A stretch of 41,534 nucleotides of DNA from contig QKAU01000020.1 of the NCBI GenBank assembly GCA_003246265.1, positions 1 through 41,534 of the forward strand. Reading direction: 5' to 3'. Position 1 is the stretch's first letter. Each line of letters opens with the position of its first letter. This stretch comes from Kiritimatiellales bacterium. GTDB lineage: Bacteria > Verrucomicrobiota > Kiritimatiellia > Kiritimatiellales > Pontiellaceae. Position numbers and translations under genes: made by a program. The notes under the pieces were generated by a model. That model had not been told where the DNA came from, ran no database searches, and saw only the letters and a list, made by a program, of their open reading frames with translations. Positions 1 through 6,893 of the stretch are shown one piece after another.

Positions 1-36
1 GCCATCGGCTAGACCCCCACCATTCCAAGAAGCGCA

Positions 37-60
37 GGGCCGCCGCTTGGCGGCCCTTTA
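37..60 (+). terminator. Rho-independent terminator of an off-window plus-strand gene
   Basis: An 8-bp perfect GC stem (37-44 with 49-56) with a GCTT loop is followed by TTTA. The bases 1-12 read in frame as three codons and a TAG stop, so they may be the last codons of a gene lying upstream. The opposite strand has no T-run after the stem. Confidence 0.65.
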
Positions 61-95
61 ACATTTCATTTGGGGAAGGATAAAGGAGGGGTACG

Positions 96-171
96 TGGAG
101 CCAATGGTCGGGATCGAACCGACGACCTGCTCATTACGAATGAGCTGCTCTACCAACTGAGCTACATTGGC
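96..171 (-). tRNA. tRNA-Thr (anticodon CGU)
   Basis: A full cloverleaf is read on the minus strand. It has a 7-bp acceptor stem (165-171 with 100-106), a D-arm with AGTTGGTA, an anticodon stem GCTCA/TGAGC with loop TTCGTAA (anticodon CGT), and a T-arm with TTCGATC. The discriminator base is U, and the CCA end is encoded (96-98). The anticodon reads ACG codons, so it is a threonine tRNA. It lies 65 bases downstream of the unknown membrane-protein gene and has its own candidate promoter. Confidence 0.96.
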
Positions 172-189
172 TTGAGGAAAGAGGGCCTG

Positions 190-218
190 TGTTTACGAAA
201 ATGCGTGGAGGGGGTCAA
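190..218 (-). promoter_or_regulatory. Candidate sigma-70 promoter for tRNA-Thr
   Basis: On the minus strand TTGACC (213-218) is followed after exactly 17 bases by TAAACA (190-195). The -35 box matches 5 of 6 consensus bases; the -10 box is weak at 3 of 6. Transcription would begin near 183, about 12 bases before the mature tRNA. The spacing and position support the call, but it is made by eye. Confidence 0.4.
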
Positions 219-235
219 TGCGCATCTGCTGTTTT

Positions 236-1048
236 TTAAGGTCCCTTGCGCACCCGCGACAGCTGGTTCAGGTGCAGGTTGAGGTCCTGCCACAGGGTCT
301 TGCTGGCAAATTCGTCGTATTTCCCGTTGCGGTCGGCCATGGCGAGGACTACGACCAGCTCCGACCCCTCGATCCGGAAGGCCTCGAGCTTGACGTCGCG
401 CAGCACCGGCCCGTTGGCCAGTTGGACCTCGCCACATTCGGCGAGCACCTGCATCGCCTTGCGATTGACGAAGCCGCCCCGCCGCAGCGTGAGACCCGCA
501 TCGAGGAGGCGGGCCTGCTCTCGCCCGTTCTCGTCGTGCCAGTAGATTTTCGCCCCCCGCAGCTGGAGCAGGGTTTTCCTGTTGATGGCATAGGATGGGA
601 AGATGGGCACCGTGCCATCGTCCGACCGGACGGGCGATAGCCCCAGCACGGCCCCCAGCCGCCGGCCGAACCCATCCAGCACGAGCGGCTCCCAGTTCCC
701 CGTGGTAGGCACCCGCTTGAGGTGGATCTCCGCATCGCGCACGCGCAGCTGCCGGACGAACGGCTGGTCCTTCGACAGGAAGGCCAGCCAATTGAAGGTG
801 AGCTTGACGTCGGGCAACGTCGCGCCCGGAAAACCCAATCCCTTGAGCCGCAGGCCCAGCAGAGGGGTGGCCCCGCATTTTTCGAGGCTGACGGGCTGCC
901 GCGTACCGTTGGAGATCTTGTCGGCAACGGCCGCCCGAGCCCCTTCGGTACGGGAGATGACGTGGATGCCGACGTAGAGCACCAGCACCACCAGTCCGGT
1001 CGCAACCAGGTTGCGCCGGATACGGTCCCATCTGCCGCCCTTAGCCAC
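236..1048 (-). CDS. Membrane-anchored protein of unknown function
   Basis: About 270 residues: a basic N-terminus, one membrane segment (about residues 15-33) and a roughly 235-residue exported domain rich in beta-strand-like stretches. The fold reminds me of AsmA-type proteins, but I see no diagnostic motif, so the function is unknown. A TTG start at 1054 is possible, but the GTG at 1048 is better because it has AAGGAG (1057-1062) about 7 bases upstream; the TTG would sit one base from it. It overlaps the end of proC by a few bases and is probably translated with it. The link to the proC/yggS pair is positional only. Confidence 0.75.
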   Translation of the reverse strand: MAKGGRWDRIRRNLVATGLVVLVLYVGIHVISRTEGARAAVADKISNGTRQPVSLEKCGATPLLGLRLKGLGFPGATLPDVKLTFNWLAFLSKDQPFVRQLRVRDAEIHLKRVPTTGNWEPLVLDGFGRRLGAVLGLSPVRSDDGTVPIFPSYAINRKTLLQLRGAKIYWHDENGREQARLLDAGLTLRRGGFVNRKAMQVLAECGEVQLANGPVLRDVKLEAFRIEGSELVVVLAMADRNGKYDEFASKTLWQDLNLHLNQLSRVRKGP

Positions 1049-1838
1049 AGGCAAGCTCCTTCGACCGCGCCTGGGCAGCCAACAAGGCCGCGACCACCGA
1101 TTTCTTGACGTCGCGCTCCTCCATCGTCCCGATGGCCGCCTCGGTCGTGCCGCCCTTGGAAGTGACCTTCCGGCGCAATACGTCGGCCGGCTCGCCCGAT
1201 TCGTCCATCAGCTTGGCGGCACCCGCCACCGTGGCAAGGGCGAGCCGCCGCGCGGTCGCGGGCTCCAGCCCCATCTGTCCGGCCGCCTCGAGCATGGCTT
1301 CCAACAGGTAGAAAACATAGGCCGGCCCGCTTCCGCTCAAGGCGGTCACGGCGTCGATCTGCTCCTCGTCCACGACCACCGCCACGCCCACGGCGCCAAG
1401 CAGGCTCTTTGCAATCTCCAGATCGGCGGCCGTGGCGAATATTCCGGCGGCGATGCCTGCCGCACCGGCACCGACCAGCGCGGGCGTATTGGGCATGACC
1501 CGCACCACCCGGAGCGGTCGCCCTCCTGCGATCTTCGCGGACGGAATCCCGGCCATGATGCTGACCACCAGGGCATCCGGTTTCAGTGCCGCGGCGATCT
1601 CCGGCCATACGGAGGGAAAGACCTGCGGCTTGACGGAAAGCACGACGACGTCCGCCTCCGCCGCCGCAGCGGAATTCCCGGAGGAGCGGCCCACGCCGTA
1701 CTGTTCGACGAAATGGGCCAAGCGGTCTTCGTCGATGTCGGTCACGCAAACCTCTCCGGGATCGACGACACCCTTTTCCACTATCCCCGCAACGATGGCC
1801 TCCGCCATGTTGCCCGCCCCGATGAATGCCAGTTTCAT
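1041..1838 (-). CDS. proC: Pyrroline-5-carboxylate reductase
   Basis: This enzyme reduces 1-pyrroline-5-carboxylate to proline with NAD(P)H, the last step of proline synthesis, in the cytoplasm. The protein of 265 residues opens with the Rossmann motif IGAGNMAEAI. It also carries SVKPQ, VRVMPNTP, the conserved ALSGSGPAY segment and a C-terminal TSKGGTTEAA signature, all typical of ProC, and the length is normal. The ATG at 1838 was chosen because it puts the nucleotide-binding strand at residue 3; the 20 residues upstream of it have no family counterpart. It lies 63 bases downstream of yggS, a pairing found in many bacteria. Confidence 0.96.
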   Translation of the reverse strand: MKLAFIGAGNMAEAIVAGIVEKGVVDPGEVCVTDIDEDRLAHFVEQYGVGRSSGNSAAAAEADVVVLSVKPQVFPSVWPEIAAALKPDALVVSIMAGIPSAKIAGGRPLRVVRVMPNTPALVGAGAAGIAAGIFATAADLEIAKSLLGAVGVAVVVDEEQIDAVTALSGSGPAYVFYLLEAMLEAAGQMGLEPATARRLALATVAGAAKLMDESGEPADVLRRKVTSKGGTTEAAIGTMEERDVKKSVVAALLAAQARSKELACG

Positions 1839-1901
1839 GCTGTTCACTGCCACGTGGTTGGTTGATTCCTGACTGGTTGACTTCCGCCCGGTGCCCATTG
1901 C

Positions 1902-2576
1902 CTATCGGGTTCCAAAAAGATCGGTGCCGATGCGCACCCAGGTGCTGCCCTCCTCGATCGCCACCTCAAGGTCGTGCGACATGCCCATGGAGAGTTCGGG
2001 CAGCGGCGTGCCGGTTTCATCCTGCAGGCGGTCGCGCAGCTCGCGCAACGCGCGGAAATGGGCACGCGCCTTTTCGGGATCGGGCGCAAAGGGTGGAATC
2101 GTCATGAGGCCACGGACCTCCACCTTCTGCAGCCGGTTGGCGGCCACCACGGCCTCCGCGACATCGGCCGGGCAAAGGCCGGATTTGGAGGCTTCGCCGG
2201 AGACATTCACCTGTAGTAGCACCGGCAACGCGGTTGCGGCGTGCGCATCCAGCGTTTCGAGCAGCCTGGCGGAATCGACCGAATGGATCATGCGGAAGAG
2301 CTGGGCGGCCACCTTCGCCTTGTTGGTCTGGAGGTGTCCGACCAGGTGCCATTCCAGGCCGAAGGGACAGAGCGGAATCTTCGCATGGGCCTCCTGCACC
2401 TTGTTCTCTCCGAAACACCGAATCCCGCACCCGGCGGCCTCGCGCACGGCCTCGGGAGGCTTGGTCTTGGAAATGGCCAGCAGCCGAACCCCATCGCGCG
2501 ACCGCCCCGCCTTACGGCACGCGGCGTCAATGCGGCGTTCAACGTTATCCAGGCGTTCTGCAAAGGTGTCGCTCAT
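1902..2576 (-). CDS. yggS: YggS/PLPBP-family pyridoxal-phosphate homeostasis protein
   Basis: A 224-residue single-domain protein with the alanine-racemase-like TIM-barrel fold, without racemase activity as known for the family. It buffers pyridoxal 5'-phosphate and affects amino-acid and keto-acid balance. Visible signatures are ISKTKP (PLP lysine about residue 37), CFGENKVQEA, WHLVGHLQTNK, VNVSGEASKSG, RGLMTIPP and the C-terminal LSMGMSHDLEVAIEEGSTWVRIG segment. It is the first gene of the minus-strand yggS-proC set and diverges from the LolA-like gene across 67 bases. No strong ribosome site is seen before the ATG. Confidence 0.95.
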   Translation of the reverse strand: MSDTFAERLDNVERRIDAACRKAGRSRDGVRLLAISKTKPPEAVREAAGCGIRCFGENKVQEAHAKIPLCPFGLEWHLVGHLQTNKAKVAAQLFRMIHSVDSARLLETLDAHAATALPVLLQVNVSGEASKSGLCPADVAEAVVAANRLQKVEVRGLMTIPPFAPDPEKARAHFRALRELRDRLQDETGTPLPELSMGMSHDLEVAIEEGSTWVRIGTDLFGTR

Positions 2577-2643
2577 GGCAGGGCGGGGTCCGTTTTCAAC
2601 TGTCGGCTTGAATGGATACCCCCATTAGGCTATCGGTTAAAGT

Positions 2644-3399
2644 ATGAAAGCGTCCAATCTCGCCCTTCCCGCCCTGCTGGCCTCCGCCCTCGCGGCCTTC
2701 GGCGGCCCCGAAGTCGACCGCCTGCTCGCGGAGTACACCAAGATCGAGACCGTCACCTGCCAGATTCGGCGCAACAAGGAGGGTGCCGAGGGAAAAGCAA
2801 TGTTCCTCAGCCGGGTCTACTGGACGAACAAGGGCCAGATCCATTCCGAGGGGATCACCCCGATACGCCGCCGCACGATCGCCGACGGCGAACGGCTCTG
2901 GCAATACATGGAGGGGGCGCCGAAGGGCTTCTCGCGGCCAATCGCGGAGCTTTCGGAACAGATGACCATCTCGCTCAAGCTCGTGCCGGGGACCGCGATG
3001 GAGCATCTGCTTCGCCTGAAGGGAATGGAGGAAGCGGAGCTTAACCCCGCCCCGGACGCCGCCAGGCGGATCGGCATCCAGACCGAGCAGAAGTACGTGG
3101 TGCTCCGCTTCGATGCCCAGGACCGCCTCGCGGGCATCGACTTCTACCGGACGGCCGACTGCACCGGCAAGCTGGCCTCCTACGAATACACGAACTTCGT
3201 CGAAGCGGTTGCCGGAACATGGGTTCCACTGACCCACCACACCACGGTCCACGACGGAACGATCGATTTCGAGGAGACGGTGAAGGTCGACCGCTTCGTG
3301 GCCAACCGGCCGGTGGCCGATTCCCTTTTCATCGCATCCAACTTCTTCGACAAGGGCATTGACTTCGTGGATGATTTCGCAAAAATCTTCCCCGAGTAG
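2644..3399 (+). CDS. LolA/RseB-like periplasmic lipoprotein-carrier-type protein
   Basis: A 251-residue protein with a short signal peptide (hydrophobic residues 5-20, AAFGG junction). The mature part reads like the LolA/RseB half-barrel superfamily: an opening helix with LLAEYTKIETVTCQIRR, then repeated strands (MFLSRVYWTNKGQIHSEG, RTIADGERLWQYMEG) and a late strand pair around GIDFYRTAD. Family members bind acyl chains or lipoproteins in the periplasm, so a role in envelope lipid or lipoprotein traffic is likely but unproven. It heads the plus-strand envelope cluster. The start has almost no Shine-Dalgarno sequence (TTAAAGT before ATG). Confidence 0.7.
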   Translation: MKASNLALPALLASALAAFGGPEVDRLLAEYTKIETVTCQIRRNKEGAEGKAMFLSRVYWTNKGQIHSEGITPIRRRTIADGERLWQYMEGAPKGFSRPIAELSEQMTISLKLVPGTAMEHLLRLKGMEEAELNPAPDAARRIGIQTEQKYVVLRFDAQDRLAGIDFYRTADCTGKLASYEYTNFVEAVAGTWVPLTHHTTVHDGTIDFEETVKVDRFVANRPVADSLFIASNFFDKGIDFVDDFAKIFPE

Positions 3400-3454
3400 C
3401 GAGGACAAGCATGCGGTCGTTGCCGCGTGCTGCAAAAGGAACAAAGGAGACAAC

Positions 3455-3748
3455 ATGAAAAAAATCGTAGCAGGAGTGCTGGTCGCCGCAATGGTCCTGA
3501 CCGTAGCCGCGCCGATCGCGCAGGCCAAAAACGCCGAGCGCGGCGGAGTCGTAGGCTTCTTCACGGGTTGCTGCCTGGGCATGCGCGCCGGCGGCGACTA
3601 CAACGAAGGCAAGAGCTCCCACTGGCGCGAATGGTGCCGCGTGATTCCGTACGTCGGCCTGATCTTCGCGATTTGGGACGGCATCGAAGGTGCCCAGGGC
3701 ATGACGACCGCCGAATACGCCGAAACCTATGGTTCGACCTACTTCTAA
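3455..3748 (+). CDS. Small secreted protein with a Gly-rich membrane-like hairpin
   Basis: A 97-residue protein starting at 3455 behind AAGGAG (3444-3449); an upstream in-frame start would add 32 unlikely residues and overlap the previous gene. It has a clear signal peptide (MKKIVAGVLVAAMVLTVAAPIAQA). The mature 73 residues hold two Gly-rich, semi-hydrophobic stretches (GGVVGFFTGCCLGMRAGG and VIPYVGLIFAIWDGIEGAQG) joined by a charged YNEGKSSHWREW loop. Two adjacent cysteines lie in the first stretch. I do not recognise a named family. The pattern suggests a small envelope membrane hairpin. A terminator follows directly (3774-3812), so it can be transcribed alone. Confidence 0.8.
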   Translation: MKKIVAGVLVAAMVLTVAAPIAQAKNAERGGVVGFFTGCCLGMRAGGDYNEGKSSHWREWCRVIPYVGLIFAIWDGIEGAQGMTTAEYAETYGSTYF

Positions 3749-3761
3749 TCGATCCGGTTTC

Positions 3762-4577
3762 GTGAGCAGATGCAACATTCCCGCAACCCTCCTTGCGGGA
3801 ATGTTCTTTTTTACCGCCTTTGTCCGGGCGGATGCGCTAGGGCTGGCCACCGAGCTCATGCGGCAGAACGAGTGGGAACTCTGCCGCCGCGAATGCCGCC
3901 GCGCGCGGATGGAGAGGGTCGGACCGGCCGAGCGCCTCCTCCTGCTCGAGACCGTGGCCTCGATCCGGATCGGGGCGGATCCGGCCGCCTGCATCCCCGT
4001 GCTCGAGGGGATCGTCTCCACCAATGCCGACCGCCAGGCCACGGCCATCGCCTCCTACGAGCTCGGACGCCTGCAGTGGCAGGCCGGGGCGCCTGCAGCG
4101 GCCCTCGACGCCTTCGAGCTGGCGTTCATGACCACCACCAACAAGACCCTCTTCCTGCATGCGTCGTGCGCGATGTTCCAGTTGCTCCAGGAGAACCGCT
4201 CCCTGAAGAAGGGGCGCGAGGACCTGGTCAGCCAGATCACCACATCGCGCGCCGAATACCATGCGGCCCTCTTTGCCGCCACGAAGAAGCCAGACCCCGC
4301 AATAGACCGGCCCGCCACCCCCAGCTGGATCATCCGCTTCTACCGTTCGCAGATCAGTCCGGCCATCGGTGACCGCTGCGTACTCCATCCAAGCTGCTCG
4401 GAATACTACACCCAGACCCGGCACAAGCACGGTCTCCTGGCCATTCCGATGATCGCCGACCGCTTCATCCGCGAACCCGACGTCAGCAACGCCAAGGCCC
4501 GCCCGGTCGTCATGCCCGGCGGGCGGATCTACTACGCCGACCCGGTCGAGGACCATGACTTCTGGATGACCCCATGA
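3762..4577 (+). CDS. Exported TPR protein with C-terminal YidD domain
   Basis: The C-terminal third (about residues 186-240) is a YidD domain: FYRSQISP, then RCVLHPSCSEYYTQTRHKHG and a later PDV segment. Plain YidD proteins are about 70-100 residues, lie at the inner face of the membrane, and help YidC/Sec insertion. Here the domain is preceded by about 150 residues of TPR-like helices and a signal peptide (h-region IPATLLAGMFFFTAF), so the protein is probably exported, which is unusual. The start is uncertain: ATG 3729 lies inside the previous gene, GTG 3762 gives the best signal peptide, and ATG 3801 gives a shorter one; none has a good ribosome site. Its stop overlaps the next start (ATGA). 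Confidence 0.8.
   Translation: MSRCNIPATLLAGMFFFTAFVRADALGLATELMRQNEWELCRRECRRARMERVGPAERLLLLETVASIRIGADPAACIPVLEGIVSTNADRQATAIASYELGRLQWQAGAPAAALDAFELAFMTTTNKTLFLHASCAMFQLLQENRSLKKGREDLVSQITTSRAEYHAALFAATKKPDPAIDRPATPSWIIRFYRSQISPAIGDRCVLHPSCSEYYTQTRHKHGLLAIPMIADRFIREPDVSNAKARPVVMPGGRIYYADPVEDHDFWMTP
3774..3812 (+). terminator. Strong terminator hairpin inside the start of the TPR-YidD gene
   Basis: A perfect 13-bp stem (3774-3786 with 3793-3805) with a 6-base CCCTCC loop is followed, after one C, by six T residues (3807-3812). It ends the transcript of the small secreted-protein gene 25 bases after its stop. It also lies within the signal-peptide codons of the next gene, so translation of that peptide would open the hairpin. 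Confidence 0.85.
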
Positions 4578-5443
4578 GAAGTTCCATTCCACTCCTCCTA
4601 CTGTTCGCCGCGCTACTGCCGCAGGCACGGGCCAGTGAAACGACCTTCTTGCTGGGCCGGGAGCTGATGGCGGAGGCCGACTATCCCCTGGCCGCCGTCG
4701 AATTCCGCCGGTTCGCCATGGAGACCCCCGACGAAGCGGGACAGGCCGCGGCCTACCTCCATGCGGGATACGCCTACCTCCGCGCCGGCCAACCGCAACT
4801 GGCCGGCGAAATGATCGCGCGCGCCGAATCGTCCGACACCGCCCTGGCGCATGCCGACGCGATCGGCCTGCTCTATGCCGAGAGCGCCCGGCTCCGGAGG
4901 GATTACGACGCGGCGCTCTACTTCTTCGATGTGCTGGCCAGCGATGCGGCGGACGATGCGTGGAAGGCGTTTGCGCTACGCCGCACCGCCGCCATCGAGC
5001 TTGGGCGGGGCAACCTCGACACCGCCCGCGCCAGCCTGGCATCGGCACCCGGCGAGGCTTCCGGAGCGGTCGCAGCCCTCGACGCCTACGCCGCAGGCAG
5101 GGACAAGAGTCCGCGCCTCGGCGGACTGCTCGGGCTGGTGCCCGGCCTTGGGTACTGGTATTCTGGCGAGTTTGCCAACGGGTTGCGCAGCCTGCTGCTC
5201 AACGGCATCTTCATCTTCGGGATGATCGAGACGGCCGACGACGACCAGTGGGGCGCCTTCACGGTCATCACCTTCTTCGAAGTCACCTGGTATTCGGGCA
5301 GCATCTATGGCGGCATCGACGCCGCCAACCGCCACAACCGCGAAAGGTTGGAACGGGCGAGCGAAGCGATCGAAGGCACCCTCTCCTACCGCCCCGACCC
5401 GGAAGTCGTCATCCCCGTGTTCAAGCTCAACATCGAATTCTGA
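4574..5443 (+). CDS. TPR protein with C-terminal membrane domain
   Basis: A 289-residue protein with a signal peptide (SIPLLLLFAALLPQARA) and TPR-like helix pairs over about residues 25-165. These include ELMAEADYPLAAVEFRRFAME, HAGYAYLRAGQPQLAGEM and YDAALYFFDVLAS. Residues about 181-254 form a Gly-rich hydrophobic pair (LLGLVPGLGYWYSGEFANG, then LLLNGIFIFGM) ending in a GSIYGGIDAANRHN segment. This resembles TM2/DUF5683-type membrane hairpins that follow repeats in Bacteroidota and PVC proteins; that resemblance is from memory. It overlaps both neighbours by ATGA, so it is probably translated in step with the TPR-YidD and DUF3108 proteins and may act with them in the envelope. Confidence 0.75.
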   Translation: MRSSIPLLLLFAALLPQARASETTFLLGRELMAEADYPLAAVEFRRFAMETPDEAGQAAAYLHAGYAYLRAGQPQLAGEMIARAESSDTALAHADAIGLLYAESARLRRDYDAALYFFDVLASDAADDAWKAFALRRTAAIELGRGNLDTARASLASAPGEASGAVAALDAYAAGRDKSPRLGGLLGLVPGLGYWYSGEFANGLRSLLLNGIFIFGMIETADDDQWGAFTVITFFEVTWYSGSIYGGIDAANRHNRERLERASEAIEGTLSYRPDPEVVIPVFKLNIEF

Positions 5444-6180
5444 TGAAACAGATCTCCATCCTCGCCGCCGGCCTGCTGCTGGCCGCCACCGCCCGGGCGG
5501 GCTACCGACTGCCGGTGGGCGAATCCGCCGTCTACAGGATCCAGTGGGGCCCCCTGCATTGTGGCACGTCAACCATCCGCTGCGAAGAGGTGGAGTTGGG
5601 CGGCGAACGGCTCGTCCGCGTCCGCGTCCGCGTGCAGAGCAACTGGCTCGTCTCCACCCTCTATCCCGTCGACGACACGGTGGACTGCTACATCGATCCG
5701 GAAACGATGCAGTCGATCCGGCTGGAGAAATGCACCAGCGAAGGCGGTTTCGTCTGTCGCGACGTGCTGGAATTCGATCGGACGAACAACGTGGCCCGGT
5801 GGACCAGCCACAGCGACAACATCAGCACGAACTATCCGATTCCGCCCGGCGCATGCGACGCCGTATCCTTCATCTACGCCTTTCGCCGGCACGCCTTCGA
5901 GGAGGCCGAATCGCGCAGCTTCCCGCTGGTGGTCGACACCCGCGTGCACGGCATCGCGGTCCGGGCCACGGAACGCGACGGGAAGAAGGTCGGGGGCATC
6001 GGCAGGGTGCCCTGCCTCCGCTACGGTGTGGAGCCCGAGCGCGACGACCTCTTCGTCCGCAAGATCCCGCAGGCCATCTGGTTGACCGACGACGACCGGA
6101 AAATCCTTGTCCGGATGGACGTGCAGGTGCCCGTGGGCCGGGCCCGCATCGTGCTCGACCAGTACACTCCGCCGGACTGA
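5443..6180 (+). CDS. DUF3108-family periplasmic protein
   Basis: A 245-residue protein with a signal peptide (QISILAAGLLLAATARA). It begins its mature part with YRLPVGESAVYRIQWGPLHCGTSTI, the layout of DUF3108 proteins, which form a beta-barrel-like sheet in the periplasm. Later typical strands include the VDCYIDPETMQSIRLEK and IWLTDDDRKILVRMDVQVPVG segments. The family's function is not established; members commonly sit beside envelope genes. The ATG at 5443 overlaps the stop of the previous gene (ATGA); reading further upstream in this frame runs antisense-like through the previous gene and is an artefact. It is the last gene of the coupled trio. Confidence 0.85.
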   Translation: MKQISILAAGLLLAATARAGYRLPVGESAVYRIQWGPLHCGTSTIRCEEVELGGERLVRVRVRVQSNWLVSTLYPVDDTVDCYIDPETMQSIRLEKCTSEGGFVCRDVLEFDRTNNVARWTSHSDNISTNYPIPPGACDAVSFIYAFRRHAFEEAESRSFPLVVDTRVHGIAVRATERDGKKVGGIGRVPCLRYGVEPERDDLFVRKIPQAIWLTDDDRKILVRMDVQVPVGRARIVLDQYTPPD

Positions 6181-6198
6181 CGGGGCGCAACAAACCTG

Positions 6199-6227
6199 TT
6201 GCATCGCCTCCCCGCACTGGCTATGCT
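6199..6227 (+). promoter_or_regulatory. Weak candidate promoter for the repeat-protein gene
   Basis: TTGCAT (6199-6204) and TATGCT (6222-6227) are separated by exactly 17 bases. The matches are 3 of 6 and 4 of 6. Transcription would start about 40 bases before the ATG at 6275, which has a good ribosome site (AGGAGG, 6261-6266). A small hairpin (6186-6201) overlaps the -35 box. Confidence 0.3.
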
Positions 6228-6274
6228 TTCGGCGCATTCAGTAGGCAACCCATAACCCACAGGAGGCAGGAGCG

Positions 6275-6832
6275 ATGAAGAAACTGATGCTTGCAGCACT
6301 TGGCGCCGTGATGGCCGGCAGCACCATGGCGGAGGACACGGCGGGATTCCAGCTCAGCCTGGTTCCGGACATCGCCATCCAGTCGCGCGACACCACCATC
6401 AAGGGCGTATCCATCGGCATCTGGAACGAAAACCCGGGCTCCCAATGGCAGTTGGGCTTCGTCAACGGAGCCACCGGCCAGAGCGCCGGGCTGCAGTGGT
6501 TCGTTTTCCTTCCGACGATCTTCAACTATGCGGAAGACTACTCGGGCGCGCAAATCGGCCTGGTCAACTATGCCTCCGGACAGCTTACCGGCCTGCAATG
6601 GGGTGCCGTCAACTACGCCGAATCGCTGACCGGCGTCCAGCTGGGCGTCGCCAACATCACCCAGAAGGTCGATGGCGGCTTCCAGTGGGGACTGGTAAAC
6701 TATGCCGCGAGCGCGCACAACCTGTTCCAGCTCGGACTGGTCAACATCATCGCGGACAACCAGTGGTTCAGCGACTTCCCGGGCGACCTGGCCCAGGGCT
6801 TCGTGTTCGTCAACTGGTCGTTCGGCGAATAG
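6275..6832 (+). CDS. LA_2272-type surface repeat protein
   Basis: A 185-residue protein with a signal peptide (KLMLAALGAVMAGSTMA). The mature part is built from tandem units of roughly 18-21 residues of the form 'G-hydrophobic-Q-hydrophobic-G-hydrophobic-V/A-N'. Visible units include GAQIGLVNYA, GLQWGAVNYA, GVQLGVANIT, GFQWGLVNYA and LFQLGLVNII. This is the pattern of the LA_2272 surface repeat family, thought to form a beta-solenoid or surface-exposed sheet; the function is unknown. AGGAGG (6261-6266) supports the ATG. It has its own weak promoter and a strong terminator (6858-6884), so it can be a separate transcript. Confidence 0.8.
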   Translation: MKKLMLAALGAVMAGSTMAEDTAGFQLSLVPDIAIQSRDTTIKGVSIGIWNENPGSQWQLGFVNGATGQSAGLQWFVFLPTIFNYAEDYSGAQIGLVNYASGQLTGLQWGAVNYAESLTGVQLGVANITQKVDGGFQWGLVNYAASAHNLFQLGLVNIIADNQWFSDFPGDLAQGFVFVNWSFGE

Positions 6833-6857
6833 GCGCCAGCCATCGACAGGGCGTCGA

Positions 6858-6884
6858 GCCGCAGGCCATCCGCCTGCGGCTTTT
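6858..6884 (+). terminator. Rho-independent terminator after the repeat-protein gene
   Basis: A perfect 8-bp stem (GCCGCAGG 6858-6865 with 6873-6880), a 7-base loop and four T residues lie 26 bases after the stop. There is no T-run on the other strand, so it does not serve the convergent holA gene. Confidence 0.85.
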
Positions 6885-6893
6885 CCGTTTCCC

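Noticed and set aside
6186-6201. Small hairpin with a 6-bp stem as a terminator of the DUF3108 gene
   Set aside because: The stem is short and no T-run follows.
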